Notes: a model not told the origin generated them from the sequence alone. Positions 11,478-24,262 are shown, counted from the stretch's first letter. The stretch: DNA of 64,000 bases from Platerodrilus igneus (GCA_036346225.1 JARFIW010000831.1:3720001-3784000), one strand, 5' to 3'. Translations and numbers: made by a program.

Positions 11478-14400
11478 TTACTTTTCTAAAGGAAGGGGAA
11501 GAATTTTATTCACGGGACGAACGAAGGTACCACGAGTAACTCCGTCGCGACCGGGAAATAGCTTTTCGATACGGCCTAGCGGCCATGACAAAGGCGAGGT
11601 ATTTATTCCTAGGAGAAAAACCATATGACCCACTTTCAAGTCGTTATCCAAGGAACGGTTCCACTTTGTCCGCTGCGTGAGTGTGAGTAAATATTCGTTC
11701 GACCACCGGCGCCAGAAAGATTGAGTGATTTGACATAAGCGTTGCCAACGTGAATGTAATTTGATACTCTCGGGAAGAGTGATTTCTGGCAAACTCAGAA
11801 TTGGACCCCCAATCAGAAAATGACCAGGGCTTAGGTAATCAGGGCTATCAGTAGCGTCCAAGGAGTAGAAAGCTAGAGGTCGGCTATTCAACACGGCTTC
11901 GATACGAGCAAATATAGTTGTGAGCTCCTCAAATGTGAGGACCTGTTGACCGATAGTTCGCAGTAATAAGGCTTTTGCGGATTTTACGCAAGCTTCCCAA
12001 ATGCCACCAAAATTAGGTGCATATGGGGGGTTAAATTGCCACTTAACTTGAAGAACAGCCATTGCAGAAAATATTTCCTCATGATTTTGACGCAAAAATT
12101 CACTGGCTTCCTTCAGCATGCGAGCGGAGCCAATAAAATTTTTGCCACAGTCTGAATAAATGGAATCAGGAGCGCCGCGACGAGAAACAAAACGATTAAA
12201 GGATGCCATAAAAGCGTTTGTAGAAAGTTCAGAAACCAGCTCTAAATGCACAGCTCTGGTGCACATGCAAACAAAGGCACATAGATAAGATTTTCGATTA
12301 GAAGAATTTCGATTTAACGAAGCTTTCGTTAAAAAGGGGCCAGCAAAATCAATTCCGACGTGAGCAAATGCGCGAGTTAATTGTACACGAGAAGGAGGCA
12401 GATCGGACATTATTGGCTGAGGGGGCTTAGTGTTTAATCTAAAACAGGACTAACAATGGTAAATAGTTTGCCGAACTAAAGAGCGCAGACCAAAAATCCA
12501 ATAAGTTCGGAGAATAAGAGAATGTGTCATAGAGGGGCCTGAATGTAACGATAAAAGGTGATAATGTTTGCAAATTAATTTAGATAAGTTCGCCCGTTTA
12601 GGCAATAATAGAGGATGCTTGCTAGTATAGGGCAACTGAGAATGTTTCAAGCGACCGCCCACCCTAAACAAGCCTTGGGAATCAATAAAGGGCGATAACT
12701 TTCTAAACGAGAGAGGAAGATTCTTATTTTTTTCATATAATAATAATTCTGAAGTAAAAAACTGACGTTGAGTCAACTTTACACAAGTCATCAGACCATT
12801 TCGGAATTCGTCGCAGGAAATGGGGCCTAACATTTTTTCTCGGGGGTGGCGACAATTGTGAATAAACCGATTCACATAGGCCATGCTGTATTGCAAATGA
12901 GATAAACAAGAGAATCGCTCCATAAAATCACAAAATTCATTTTGTTCTGTAGCAATAAGCGAGACAGGAATTTGTTTCAATTCGGGAACTTCCCCTATAG
13001 GAGGGAAAGAGCTGTTGAGGTTGATAAAATCGTAATTGAAATTGCACGAACCATGCCACCACAATTCGTTGTGCAATAGTTGAAGTGGAGAACAACCTCT
13101 TGAAGCCACGTCTGCGGGATTATTTTCCCCGCAAATATGACGCCACTGAGAAATAGTAGTATATTCCAGAATTTGGCTAACTCGATTTCCCACAAATGGC
13201 TTGAGCAAATATGAAGGAGTCTGTAGCCAGGTTAGTACTACTTGAGAATCAGAAAATAGTTTCGTTTCCAAAATTGGGTAAGAAAATTTATTTAAAGTAA
13301 TTGAATGAATTAATTTTGCCAATAAAGAGCACCGAAAGTTCTAAGCGGGGGATACTTAAATATTTTAGAGGAGCAACCTTGCTCTTAGCTTGAATTAGGT
13401 TGCAATTCACTGAATCACCACAAATTATATGTAAATAGACGCAAGCGCCGTAACCCCTTTCGCTCGCATCACAGAATCCTAACAATCTGTAGGTTCCCGT
13501 GAATTGAGACAAAAGACGAGGAATTTTTAGCTGCGATAATATTGTAACTTGGTTACAAAAATCTTGCCATTCAGAACACCAATTATGGTCGGGGACATCA
13601 TCCCAACCTAATTGTTGTAACCAAAGCCGTTGTAACAGGTGTTTGACTATAAAAATTACCGGGGTTAACCAACCTAACGGGTCGAATATACGAGCCATAT
13701 AAGAAAGTACGGCGCGTTTATTAAACGGGCCTGCAAAGGGAATTACGTTATAAGTGAATACGTCTAATAAAGGATTCCAAACTAAACCTAATATTTTTAT
13801 ACCGCTCACTTGATCAGAGAAAGTAATAAGAGTTTCTAATTCCGATCTTTCAAAATCTTGTAACAATTCCACGGCATTGCTTGACCATTTACGCAAATGA
13901 AATTGTCCGAGAGAGAAGCTTAATAAGCTCGCGCTGTAGCTGTCTCGCTTCTGTGACACTACAGGCACCAAAAATTACATCGTCCATGTATGTGTGATGC
14001 ATAATAGCTTCGGAGGCCATAGGGTAAGATTTACCCTCGTCAATTACTAATTGCTGAAGTACTCTTTGAGCCAAAAATGCGGAGGGCGCTAACCCATACG
14101 TGAGAGTTTTGAGTTCATATTCACAAATATTTTCCTGAGAAGTAGATCGCCAAAAAATGTGCTGGAATTGACGATCCGAGGAACAAACCAGAATCTGACG
14201 GTACATCCTTTGGATGTCCGCACAAACAGCAATTTTGTGACAACGAAATGCGGATATTATTTCGGGTAGATTTCCTTGTAGTTTAGGGCCAGAATATAAC
14301 CTAATGAATCAGTAGCAGAACCATTGAAAACAACGCGTAGCTTCGTGGTGCTACTTGTTATTTTAGAAACTGCATGATGCGATAGTACATAATCGGAGGG

Positions 14401-14947
14401 GGTTTCGGCAACGGACATGTGACCAAGATCGAAATATTCCTGCAAAAAGCCATTATAAGCATTTAGCTTTTCAGGAGAGAGTAAAAGACGCCTTTCTAAA
14501 TTTAAATAGCAATTATAAGCGGCCCGACGATTTTTACCAAGCGGTTCAATACTATGATTGAAAGGAAGAGCAACCGTGTAACGACCAGAATCGTCACGCG
14601 AGTGGGTTGCGAGAAAATGCGTCTCACAAAACACATCTTCTGGGTAGGTTTCCGTGGGAATTTTAATTTCTTCCAATTCCCAGAAATTTCTTATTTCTTT
14701 ATCTATAGAATCAGATTGAATGAAAAGTGAAGTAGCATTAACCGTAGGGTTAATACACGGAACTTGACCGAGCAGCACGTAACCAAACATGGTTTGAATC
14801 GCCAAAGGGCGGCCAGGAATAATAGCGGAATGTTCGGAAAACAGTACATATCTCGGCACCTAGAAGAATTTCTACGGGCAAGGATTGATGGAAACTTTTA
14901 TCAGCCATTTGCATATTTTTAAATTTATTATAAACAGAAATGGGCAA
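11478..14947 (-). pseudogene. pol: BEL/Pao pol: protease end, RT, RNase H, integrase
   Basis: Reading leftwards: the rest of the Pao protease and linker (14750-14947, 14257-14859); RT (14257-13889) with YMDD encoded at 13979-13990 and an upstream CADIQRMYRQ segment bearing the first catalytic Asp; the Pao A17-type region and RNase H (GFCDASERGYGA, RLEL, FSDSQVVLTWL); the zinc-binding H2C2 part of integrase; the integrase core (11478-12410) with GIDFAGP, YSDCGKNF and GGIWEACVKS, giving the D, D, E triad; and the DUF5641-type C-terminus. Frame changes occur near 14860, 14270, 13920 and 13335, and an in-frame TAG lies at about 12447-12449. Outside these breaks every catalytic motif is intact. 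These enzymes copy the RNA into DNA and integrate it. Confidence 0.92.
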
Positions 14948-16366
14948 TGAACTACCCGGTATATTTCCTGTTATTTTAGAAATATTGAAGCCTTGAATTG
15001 AATTCTATTTTGAGAATATTTAGAATAGACTGTGCAACAAACAGTCCCCTTGGACTTTATTAAAGCGTCGGAAATTCCACTAACTTGGCGGGAATCCCTA
15101 GTACGCTGAAGACCCAAACGTTGAACACATGTACTAGTAATTGCGTTTATTTGAGATCCAGAATCAAAAACGCACCTTACGGGTTGTAAATCCTGGTTTA
15201 TATCTAAAATAAGAGCCTGCACTGTTGCCAACAGCACAGTATAATTTTCATGAGAATTCGAAACATTACAAGCCGAAACTATTTCGGGTGCTATTGCAGT
15301 AGAGGATTTTTCCGAATTATGCACCACCTCGTTGGGCAGGGGTTTATGCAACAAAGTATGGTGATATGAGGAATGGCAAACTTTACATTTACCTTCAGAA
15401 TTGCAACCTCGAGTATGATTACCAAAGCATTTAAAGCACAAATTTAAAGTTTTAATAGTGGAATAACGATCGGCAATATTAAGTGCATGAAATGTTGAAC
15501 AACCATAAATTTTATGAGCTTCACCACAGCACGGGCATGAAACTCGGGCAGCTTTAGCCGTAGCGGCATTTTGCGAACTTTTCATTAAGAGAGACTGATT
15601 GAAGTTGGATTTGAAACGAGGATGCGCATTAGGTTTAATAACCCTATCTTTTTTCATATCGTCATAAAGCTCAGAGGTTTTGCTTTGCAACGATAAAAAA
15701 TCGAAGAGCTGAGAACAAGTAGGAACTTCGGAACCTACTTTTAGATCAAAAGCATTTTGCGTTTTGAACTCAAGATTACGGTAACACAACGAAAATAGTA
15801 TAAAGTCGGCCAAATCTTCGACTTTATCCGCCGCCTTCAATGTGTTAACAGCGTTAAAGTGAATATTGATGAAGTTTGAGAGAGATCCAGATGATTTAAA
15901 TTGTAATATTTTATTTAAATAATAGCTAGTAATTCTACGGGGTGAGCTATAGCGTTCTTCTAGCTTATCAAAAGCTTGTTGGCACAAATCAGCCTCAAGG
16001 GCTAGATCCGAAATTAGGGCGAGTGCTTCACCCTTAAGATAGCTACGCAAATAGTGATACTTACGAATTAGCGGGATTTGTTCGTTTTCATGAACCAGAC
16101 TCTTGTAAAGCGAAATGAAATTTTGCCAGTTTTCTACACATCCATCAAAGGGGGTTATACTTAGAGGTATTAAATAACTTACAGAAGTTTGAGAGGGATT
16201 AGTTGAAATATCATCAACCGATTTTGATGCATTTTGTTTGATATCTAAATACCGCGTACGAATAACGTCTAACAGATTGTCAAACGAAGAACTTTGAGTT
16301 TTAATCTCATCCTTTTCGTCAACAACCGAATTATAGGTTAAAATTTTATCGTAGACAACATCTAGT

Positions 16367-16690
16367 TGTTGTTCAATACTAGGCGGCTCCGTGGCGTAGT
16401 GGTATGTGTGTGACTACTACGCCCAAGGTCCCGGGTTCGAATCCCGACACGGTCCGCTTGAAAAATGTTAGGCGAGCATTTTTCACAAAATACACCCTCG
16501 TTCGGATGAGAGGTAAAATGGAGGTCCCGTGTGTGAGTGTTGTCACGCACGTTAAAGATCCCTACCTTGCTTGGAACAGCAAGGGTTCGGCAAAATTCCA
16601 AATTTTCCAGGTAAAAAAAACTCGCTTCCTGGCCAATGTAGTACCTTCGGGTGGAGCATTGGAAAATCACATGTAATGTTGTTCAATACT
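16367..16690. repeat. 14-bp target-site duplication around the SINE in BEL gag
   Basis: TGTTGTTCAATACT occurs at 16367-16380 and again at 16677-16690, perfectly matched, on both sides of the SINE. Confidence 0.95.
16381..16676 (+). mobile_element. tRNA-derived SINE, copy 2
   Basis: This is the best copy, 296 bp. It has an A box TGGCGTAGTGG (16392-16402) and a perfect B box GGTTCGAATCC (16434-16444), so an internal RNA polymerase III promoter is expected. A body of about 220 bp follows the tRNA-like head, with no poly(A) tail; the element ends CACATGTAA. The long target repeats point to LINE-assisted insertion. It lies antisense to the BEL gag it interrupts. Confidence 0.95.
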
Positions 16691-17166
16691 TTGCATACGT
16701 AGATATCTCGCTTCTACGGCAGCTAAACGGGTTGCGGTACGAACATAATCGGCAATTTCGGTTAAGCGCGCGAAATAGTCTTCAAGTTTTTTCTTTAAAA
16801 TATCACCTTCTGCCATAATTAAGAACTTTATGAATAAATTAACAATAGTTAAGTAAACTAACGTACGTATTAAAGGACGGCTTGTTTGTAAACAAACAAA
16901 TTCTGAATGGAGTGCAATGATCTTGATATTGAAATATGGTAACAATAATCTAATTGCAATGAACTTGAACTCGAAAGAATGCACGTGCGATTTAACAACA
17001 AATTGAAACGTACAGATAACACTTTCAAATCGTTTCTATTATCAAGTACTAAATGATTTACGAATTTGTGAATTAATAAAGACCTACGTTTGTATGCCTT
17101 TGAATCGATGAGGCGAGAAAGAGAGAACGATATAAACGTAGTTCTAGATCCGGTCGATGGAGCAAA

Positions 17167-17590
17167 TGTTTTATTATCGAATACCCGTTTTCCGTAACGG
17201 GATACAAATAGAACCACCTTGAGTGCAAAAGGCCGTAAACAAGGGGTTCCGAGATAGAGCGTGGACTGTAATTATTAAGGGGTGAGGGTGAGAACAGTTT
17301 ATAGGAGTATAATCATACAAAGACATAAAAAACACTTACTGAAAGTTCCTTTGGCACTGGAGAGGCACTAAACACTGTAACTAACGCTTTTGGCCAAGGG
17401 TTGAAGGAAAGGAGCGAGACAGGAAAGGAAGAGTCCAATGCCGGATTAGAAGAAGAGAGCGGATTTATTTTTATTAGTTGTGGATATCACGAGACTTGAC
17501 GACCGACTCCCGTTGACTAGCGCGAACCATTCGGACCCGCTCGCGCGGAGAGAGGGAATGTCCCGAACGGGGACTGATATGGCGCGTACA
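17167..17590 (-). repeat. 5' LTR of the BEL/Pao element
   Basis: It is 424 bp with the same termini as the 3' LTR and is followed by the target repeat ATGAT at 17591-17595. I could not find a clear TGG-starting primer-binding site directly inside it; the inner flank on the minus strand begins TTTGCTCCATCGACC. Confidence 0.95.
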
Positions 17591-17592
17591 AT

Positions 17593-17846
17593 GATCAAAC
17601 GACTCCTACATATACACTTCCACTTCAGGCTGTGCCTCCCCAACGATTTGAACAAAAAATTCAAACTAGTGACTTACAGGTAGCAACTAAAAAGTTTGTT
17701 CCTACTACCTTACATAATACTGCCAAAGAAATTCCTGTCGAGTCTGCAATAACAGATGCAGTTGTAGTGACGATAACTAATAAAACTAAGGAAAAAGAAA
17801 GTCCCGTTGAAGCTAGAAGTGGATTTGCAAATACTCTAAAGTCCAA

Positions 17847-17850
<4 letters not shown>
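17593..17850 (+). other. Coding-like fragment next to the BEL insertion
   Basis: An open plus-strand frame (about 86 codons: TYTLPLQAVPPQRFEQK..., later VVVTITNKTKEKESPVEA) starts at the BEL target site and ends in an (AT)n tract. Joining across the BEL target repeat gives only about eight more codons before a TAA. Composition looks protein-like (Thr, Pro, Lys, Glu rich) but no family was recognised. It may be the remains of an older retroelement Gag. Confidence 0.25.

Positions 17851-17882
<32 letters not shown>
17850..17882. repeat. (AT)n microsatellite
   Basis: Uninterrupted AT dinucleotides of about 33 bp. The IYIYIY and YIYIYI codons it produces are not a protein. Confidence 0.95.
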
Positions 17883-17885
<3 letters not shown>

Positions 17886-18324
17886 TACCCTATCTCGATC
17901 AATATCTAATTAATAAAATAAACAAAATTTTTTTCTCAAAATTTGGTAATACTAAACTAGCTTATAAAACCTACAACACTCTTTACAAACATGTTACGTT
18001 TATTTCTTTACATAAATTAAATACCTTTTTTTCACCTGGTTAAGTCATTACCCGCTCGAATAAATTCCATTTCTATTCTTAAATTCTTCAATAATACCCT
18101 ATATAGTGTACCTGTTCAGTATAAGCCCGCTTAACATAATTTTAACTCAAATCCACTTTGCTTTTAAAACGAAAATTTATTCGATAAATTAAATAGTCAA
18201 TACCTTGTTTTAGGTATCCATTAATTTGTTAAACATTCCGATAACGTATAATTGCTTTCTATTGTGTTTCCCATTTAAAGACTTGTCGAAATAATAGATC
18301 TTACTATTGTTTGATAGCGTGTTT

Positions 18325-18395
18325 TTTAGTTTGCTAATCGCGCTTCGATAACGCGAGGATTGCAGTTCGAACTCGTGTTATTTGAACCCATTTTG
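18325..18395 (+). other. Possible degenerate tRNA-like sequence
   Basis: TCGCG and CGCGA could pair around an 8-10 nt loop, and GCAGTTCGAACTCG resembles a T-arm/B box. No acceptor stem closes, so at most this is a decayed tRNA or SINE head. Confidence 0.15.
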
Positions 18396-18535
18396 AATTT
18401 GATTCTGCAACTTGTGTGTTGAAATATTTTCTACATTATTCGTCACAGCATCTTAAAAGCAATGCACGTTTTTTTGTTCGACAAGTAGGAGGCATCTTGT
18501 GTGTTGGTGAATTTTTCCCCGCTTACCCATTCTAA

Positions 18536-19150
18536 TCAAATTCTCTTTATAGCTCTTAGCTGGAGGCCAAATTGGTTCTTTCTTTATGTAGGTCCACCTG
18601 TTCGTTGACGTAGACCAACTGCTTTTGTCCGAAGACCGCCGCAGTTACGGTGGCAGGGCAAATGGATCCTGACTACCGTGGCATTGCTGTGCTGACTCAC
18701 ACCCGACGGGTTGCAAGATAAGTATTCCGACGCATAGAGATATGTGACTCGTTTTCTTTTATGCACATCGAAGATTATTATTTGTCAGCGGTTGATGTTG
18801 TGAAACCAGTTCACCATACATGTTTAAAAGCTAGCTCCGCTACCGCTTCTGGTTATATTTCTTTAATTCTTACTACAACTTGGTCTACATTTAATACTTT
18901 AATTTAACACACTTGCTATGGAGAAAACCTGCATTTAATACTTTAATTTAACACACCTGCTATTGAGAAAATCTAAGCATTACTTTTTTCCAATGAGTTT
19001 TATTACATGTTAGCTACGAAGTGTGCACTTCGTGGATCCATTATCAATTTTGTCCTTTATAATATAACTTAAATTTAGTACTTTTGTTTGTCCATGTGAA
19101 TCAAGAAATTTTTATTTATTCTTATTGTTAATAGATAATTGTGGGCGATA
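18536..19150 (+). repeat. Dispersed repeat D1, copy 2
   Basis: It aligns with 9838-10500. It contains the inverted repeat ACGAAGTG-TG-CACTTCGT and, unlike copy 1, an internal tandem duplication at about 18888-18975 of a unit containing TTTAATACTTTAATTTAAC. Confidence 0.7.
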
Positions 19151-19199
19151 TACTTTTTTTTGTTGTTTTTTTGGTATGTAGGTGAATCCCCCATCTTAG

Positions 19200-22100
19200 T
19201 AAACCCCAATAATCAGCATTCGGCCAACATCTGGTATTTAATAACCACGTGTTCAGTCTTTCCATAGACACCAAATTTGTACATCATATTGCAACAAAAA
19301 ATTTTACTAGATTAAATTTTATTGAAGACTTAATAGAGAAAGAATTACTAAGCAATCCCCTATATCTAAATACCAAATCTAATTTAAATAAACCTTACAT
19401 TCCTATATGTAAAAGGTTAAACTAGTTTCTTCTTTATAGCCTGCAAACTTGATACTCTTTGACCTCAATGTTTTAATTTATTTATTCTAAATATTGCCGA
19501 TGGTAGATTTGTTTTCCACAAGTAAGCTTTTATATTTTACCTTACAATAATATTTTACGTTAACTTGTTATGCTTTTGTAGAAAATGACACTGAAGGTGA
19601 CTATTTATAGTCGAAAGCGCTCTGTTTTTAACTTATTACATGTTGACCATTATATTCTTTCAAGCTTTTCCTAATATTTCTGTGGTTATGTGACACATAT
19701 TTTTTACTAAAATTTTGTTTAATTAAACACTTTGTTATTTGTATGTGCTTCAATTTCCTACAGTTATAAACAAGTTCTGCCCTATCAATCAAAATTTAAT
19801 TTCTAAACACAAGGAGATGCCTGCCCTCTACCATGTGAAGGACGAAGTATTCATGCCAAAAAATAGTAATATATTCACCACGAATTTTTTTTGTAATGAG
19901 TATATGTGTAAACACGTTACCTACGTTTCGATAGGAGTGACCTTGACCTGATGCTTTGTCGTTACGCTACTGTAGTGTATTTGAAGTCATTTAATAATTT
20001 ACTACAAAACTTTGGTGCATGTTACAATGATTTCTTCCTAGTTCATATGGAACCACACATTGTGGTGATGTTCACTATAATTGCAGTACATTTTACAATA
20101 CCTTTTCTTCAGTGTATTAAGCTTTCAATTACATATAATTTCTGAATCAGCTTCATCTCAGACAAGGACATATCTTGAGGCCTCACAGCTTATGCATTGC
20201 GTGATGGTTTACGGTGTCGGGTTAGCTGCAAAAATTTTACTATTTTTATTGTACTGCGGCCACGTACACAAGCCAAATGTTCTAGAAACAGCAAAATCTG
20301 TTTCCTACCTTTGCAGAATATATTTAGTTGTATTTTGTACTGCTGTTTGCAGAGTATTTGGCAAATACGATTTAAATATCTACTTAAAGCAGAAAACTTC
20401 TAGAGAAAAATTATAAACAAACTTCTTAGAAATAACGTTTTCGTTTCACAATTAAAATCTTCAGTTTTTTTGAGTTTGTTGCTTGTGGGCTTGTGAGTTC
20501 AAAACAAGTTTCGGTACCTTAATGGACTTCGATTTTAACGTGGTTGTATTATATCCCTCAAAATTTAATACTAATAGTAAGAATCTATAACACGCTAGCA
20601 ACTGCAGTTACTATTGGATTGCAATCAAATATTTTACTTAAGAGTCTGTCAAGCGCTTTCCAAATACGCTTACGAAGAACACTAAGCTTTTCATCAAGCA
20701 ATCTGTGGAAAATTTACTAGATACCTCAACTAATCTCTTGGCGGCATTATGAGCAAGTATAAAGTTCTAAAGCATACGTATGATTCCAATCTCAAAAGCA
20801 AACTAGGTTGAAAACTTACTTTCGTGTCTCTATCTAACATATCTCTGGATAGTTTTTCAATTAAGCACTTTATTCCCTTTAGCGTATAGCCTCTTTAACA
20901 TAAGTATACGTATTAGAGACTACCGCAAAGCTTAATTCCAAACAAATGCGAACTTTATAAACCAATAAAGTGTTACTGAAAATTTATCTTATTTAAAAAT
21001 CAGCATTTAAGAAAAAAATAAAATGTAGTTAACAAATTTGTTTTTTATCTTTTCGCGGTTAAGGTTAACTGTGAATACCATAACTTGTTGTGCGAAACCA
21101 AAAGCTACATAGTGAATTTAACATAAGTTGTACTGAAACGTAAACGCTGGTTTGTAATATTAAACAAATTTTTTTGTGTATTATTTCCTGGCCTTGCTTA
21201 TTGTCTAACCATATGCAACCTTTTTCTTAAATCCATACCATTTTCCAGGGTCCACACCTCTACGGCATCATCTCGTTCACTTTTCTATAACTAATCTTCT
21301 ATTTCCCTTAGTCATATCCTCAGAGTTGACTTAAGGTAGCAGTAGAAGAATAGGGCGATCCCGACCAAATTGAACATTTGCGTAATCGTCCTGTTGTAAT
21401 ATAATGAAAACAAAAGCGTCACTCGAATATAACACAACATAAAAAAATATACGTTTAAGCAAATATCGGTTATAAAATCTTAAAATCTAAATATTACATA
21501 CAAGCGTACTTACACAATGTTTCCAGCCCTAAATATATACAAGAAGAACATTAGACATAAAATTTACAGTATGCTTGCCTGCTCTGTGAAGTACACTTCC
21601 TAAAAGTAAAACGTAACAGTAAATTTAAGTAGCCTGACCCTAAACTAAAATGAATCAAGTGTGAAACGTAATCTAGATCATAATTTAGTAAACAAAGTGT
21701 TGACGACAGTATTTCGTTATATTAATTTTAAAACAAGTAAAAATTCGCTCTAACGCGAACTTTATATTAATGTGACTTGAGAAATAATTATGGAATCCCT
21801 TGCGCATTGACATGAAAAAAACAATTTTAACACGCAGTCTGTAATTTATTGTGTAATAACAACGAGTACGAAAACTATAACATCTACGTGGTTATCAACC
21901 ACCAAAAGAAGTAGCTTATATTTTACAACAGCATTAAAAAACAGAACATAGTAGCTGTACCTTCGGAAGTATAGTTGTCTACTTCTGGTACCATCATCGT
22001 GTACCTGAAAAAAGCGTATGCACTTGCCGTCAGACTGGATACTCTTATCACACTATTGCACTAGACTACAACACTACGTAAAACAGTTTATTAAAAAAGC

Positions 22101-24180
22101 ATCTTAATCAGCAGCGCGACTTACAGGACTTCTTTACGGAAAAAGGGCTCTGTATGTAATCGGACCGCCTTTAAAGCTCAGTCTGTATTTATAAGGAAGA
22201 AATTACGCGGAGGCAAGGCGTTTGCCTTTCAAAAATATTTCCAAACAATTAAATGTAAAGAATTCTTAGAACTGCGCCTGTAAAAGTATATTCCAACTGC
22301 AAAGCACGGCTTGCAAATAAAGAGAAAACATAACGGCTATCAAGAGTTGCTAACAAGAGGACAGTTTATTCCTCGTGCAACTGGGTGTGCTGAACACCTG
22401 CGGGATAATAGAATGCCGCTTAATAGAAGTTCTTAGTATTTATAACAAATCCTTAAAAGCTTTTACATTGCAAGTGGTTGAGGCGTACTTCGAAAGAAAT
22501 TACAAGGCGAAGTTATTTCAATCTTTTAAGGAGAACCATAACAATATTTGATGCAGGTGTTTAGCTTATTTCGAAGAATTTATACGGCGTAGCTTTTAGC
22601 CTTTTAAAGGAGCGATGCAGGTTGTTAACCCATTGCAAGGGATTAGTAATCGCCGGCTTTTTAGTTTTCTAAAAAAAACTATAAAAGTATTGGATGCAGC
22701 TGTTTAACTTATTTAAGAGAATTTACAAAACGGATTCTTTTTAATCTTTGCAACTCAACGGAGATTGTTATGGAACAAATTGTACGTATTTAACGATGTA
22801 CTAAGAACTAGCAGATTTTATAAGACGTCTCTAAATTATCGTAGTTAGAATTTAATATTTATGCAGAAATAGATCGCTTGGAGGGATTTAACCTAACAAC
22901 ATCAACGAATTTAGGTTTTTCAAGGTTAGTGTTTCCATCGCGGTGAAGATTTAAGCTACGTTTATTCCTGCCATCTCTAATTTGCAACCCTTAATATCAA
23001 GGATGTTAGAAAACGTATTTCCTGGGCTGCGATTCTTTTTATGACTTGACACTTTGACGTTGTTTCATTTCTGATCGTTGAAGGGTGTAGTAGCGTGTCT
23101 TATATACAAAATCAATAAACATTGCTTTAGCTGCTTCTTATTTTCAGTCTAAGGCTGTTATGTTTCCGGCGAAAAGTTCACTAATTTACCTAAATGATGG
23201 TTGTTGTCGATTTCTGACACGCTTACCGAATAATACATATTGCGGTTAGGTTCCTCTTTCAGATTATACCCAGGCGATATGGAAAGGCTGAATTCGAATA
23301 TGTGGTGACTAAGAAAATTGTTTTTGAACGAGTCAATGGTGATATTGGTTTCCACAAAAATGTTTTAGCAGAGATTATGTTCACCTGCTGATGCAAGAAG
23401 CTTGCTGATAGTTTGCGGTTGATAAAGCTACTTCGTATAGAACGCTTTAGCGTGTTATTATTCACACTCAGTTTAAAAAAATTGTCATTGTTCTCGCCGA
23501 CGTCGTGAACGCCACTGAACCCTTGTTTGAACTCCTGCTGTGCATATACGTTTATTTCTCGGTTTAATGATTACTTTATGCTGCTCCGAATTGTCAAAAT
23601 ACAACGCCGTCGGGCGCAATTGAAGTGCTACCATCAAAATCTGAGAAAACAGAATTAATTTCTAAATTGCAAAATACGCCACTATAATATGCCTAATATG
23701 TACTGTAAGTCTTAAAAATCCATTTAGAAAATAATAATGAACCGATTTTGAATATAGCATGGACGCAGTCGAACACACCCAAATTGAAGCATTGACGCGT
23801 GGCGTTTAGAAAATACATGCATAAAACTTTCCACTTTTCGACACAGAATACCTTAGTGCTAATACTTTCGGATAGCATGCACGGGATTCAGGGTGGATGC
23901 TGATATCGTTCTATTTTATTTTTAACTTTTAAAAAGACACCCGACGCCACTGTGCACCAAGCAGTACAACGACTTTTCAGAAGAAATACAAAGGTACAAG
24001 GAGGTGCGGAAACAATTAAGGTGTTTATGTATTTTACAACGTTTGGCTAAGCCACATAGATTTTTTAATCTTGCAAGTGGGATTAATACTCTCTCTAATT
24101 TAAATTAATTCTTACGGAATCTACATTTTGGTTCTTATCTGAGTAAAGGCATATTTTTGTGAGAAATACTTAATGTCTTT
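19200..24180. other. Five-kilobase AT-rich stretch without a recognisable gene
   Basis: Short open frames here (for example 19739-19951, 20081-20416, 23158-23465) overlap in different frames and show no recognised motif. At about 22440-22780 there are roughly three diverged copies of a block with the anchors TTATTTCGAAGAATTTA, CTTTTAAAGGAG and GATGCAGGTGTT, suggesting an old tandem duplication. Confidence 0.4.
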
Positions 24181-24182
24181 TA

Positions 24183-24262
24183 TGCGGTTCGTGTCGGAAA
24201 TCGAACCTGGGACTTTGGGCACAAGCACACGGAAAACTAAGCCACGGAGCCCTCCTACATTT
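24183..24262 (-). repeat. SINE head fragment (tRNA-like)
   Basis: The minus strand begins GGGCTCCGTGGCTTAG and contains CAGGTTCGATTTCCGACACG, matching the first 75 bp of the SINE with diverged A and B boxes. The SINE body is absent. It could be a 3'-truncated copy or a related tRNA-derived element. Confidence 0.6.

Larger units (their letters stand above)
14971..16816 (-). pseudogene. gag: BEL/Pao gag and start of protease, split by a SINE
   Basis: The start is taken at 16816 (MAEGDILKKKLEDYFARLTE), a typical short coiled-coil N-terminus of BEL Gag. The frame is cut by the SINE. Removing the SINE and one 14-bp repeat restores the same frame, which then stays open through the DUF1759-type region (TPFDGCVENWQNF) to 14971. 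Two zinc-binding stretches follow (CPCCGEAHKIYGC; CFKCFGNHTRGC with CKVCHSSYHHTLLH), then the Pao protease start with DSGSQ. A stop at 14971 is followed by the same domain in another frame (KITGNIPGSS), a one-base frameshift. Gag packages the RNA and the protease matures the polyprotein. Confidence 0.92.
10848..17590 (-). mobile_element. Complete BEL/Pao LTR retrotransposon with a SINE insertion
   Basis: The 6743-bp element is bounded by 424-bp LTRs (10848-11271 and 17167-17590). By eye the LTRs differ at only two positions, so the insertion is young. It is flanked by the 5-bp direct repeat ATGAT (10843-10847 and 17591-17595), the size expected for BEL/Pao. On the minus strand the order is gag with zinc knuckles, aspartic protease, RT, RNase H, integrase, as in the family. 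A SINE (16381-16676) splits gag. The pol frame carries several frameshifts and one stop, so this copy is not autonomous as sequenced. Confidence 0.95.

Noticed and set aside
16362..16676. Open frames at 16362-16670, 16404-16676, 6959-7198 and 59834-60360
   Set aside because: These are SINE sequence read through; the SINE is an RNA polymerase III element and does not code.
18325..18395. A functional tRNA gene
   Set aside because: A T-arm-like motif is present but there is no closing acceptor stem or convincing D arm; kept only as a low-confidence tRNA-like sequence.
9838..19150. D1 copies as LTRs of an element containing the BEL insertion
   Set aside because: They diverge strongly from each other, have no TG..CA or AGTTA..TAACT ends and no primer-binding site or target duplication; more likely dispersed copies.
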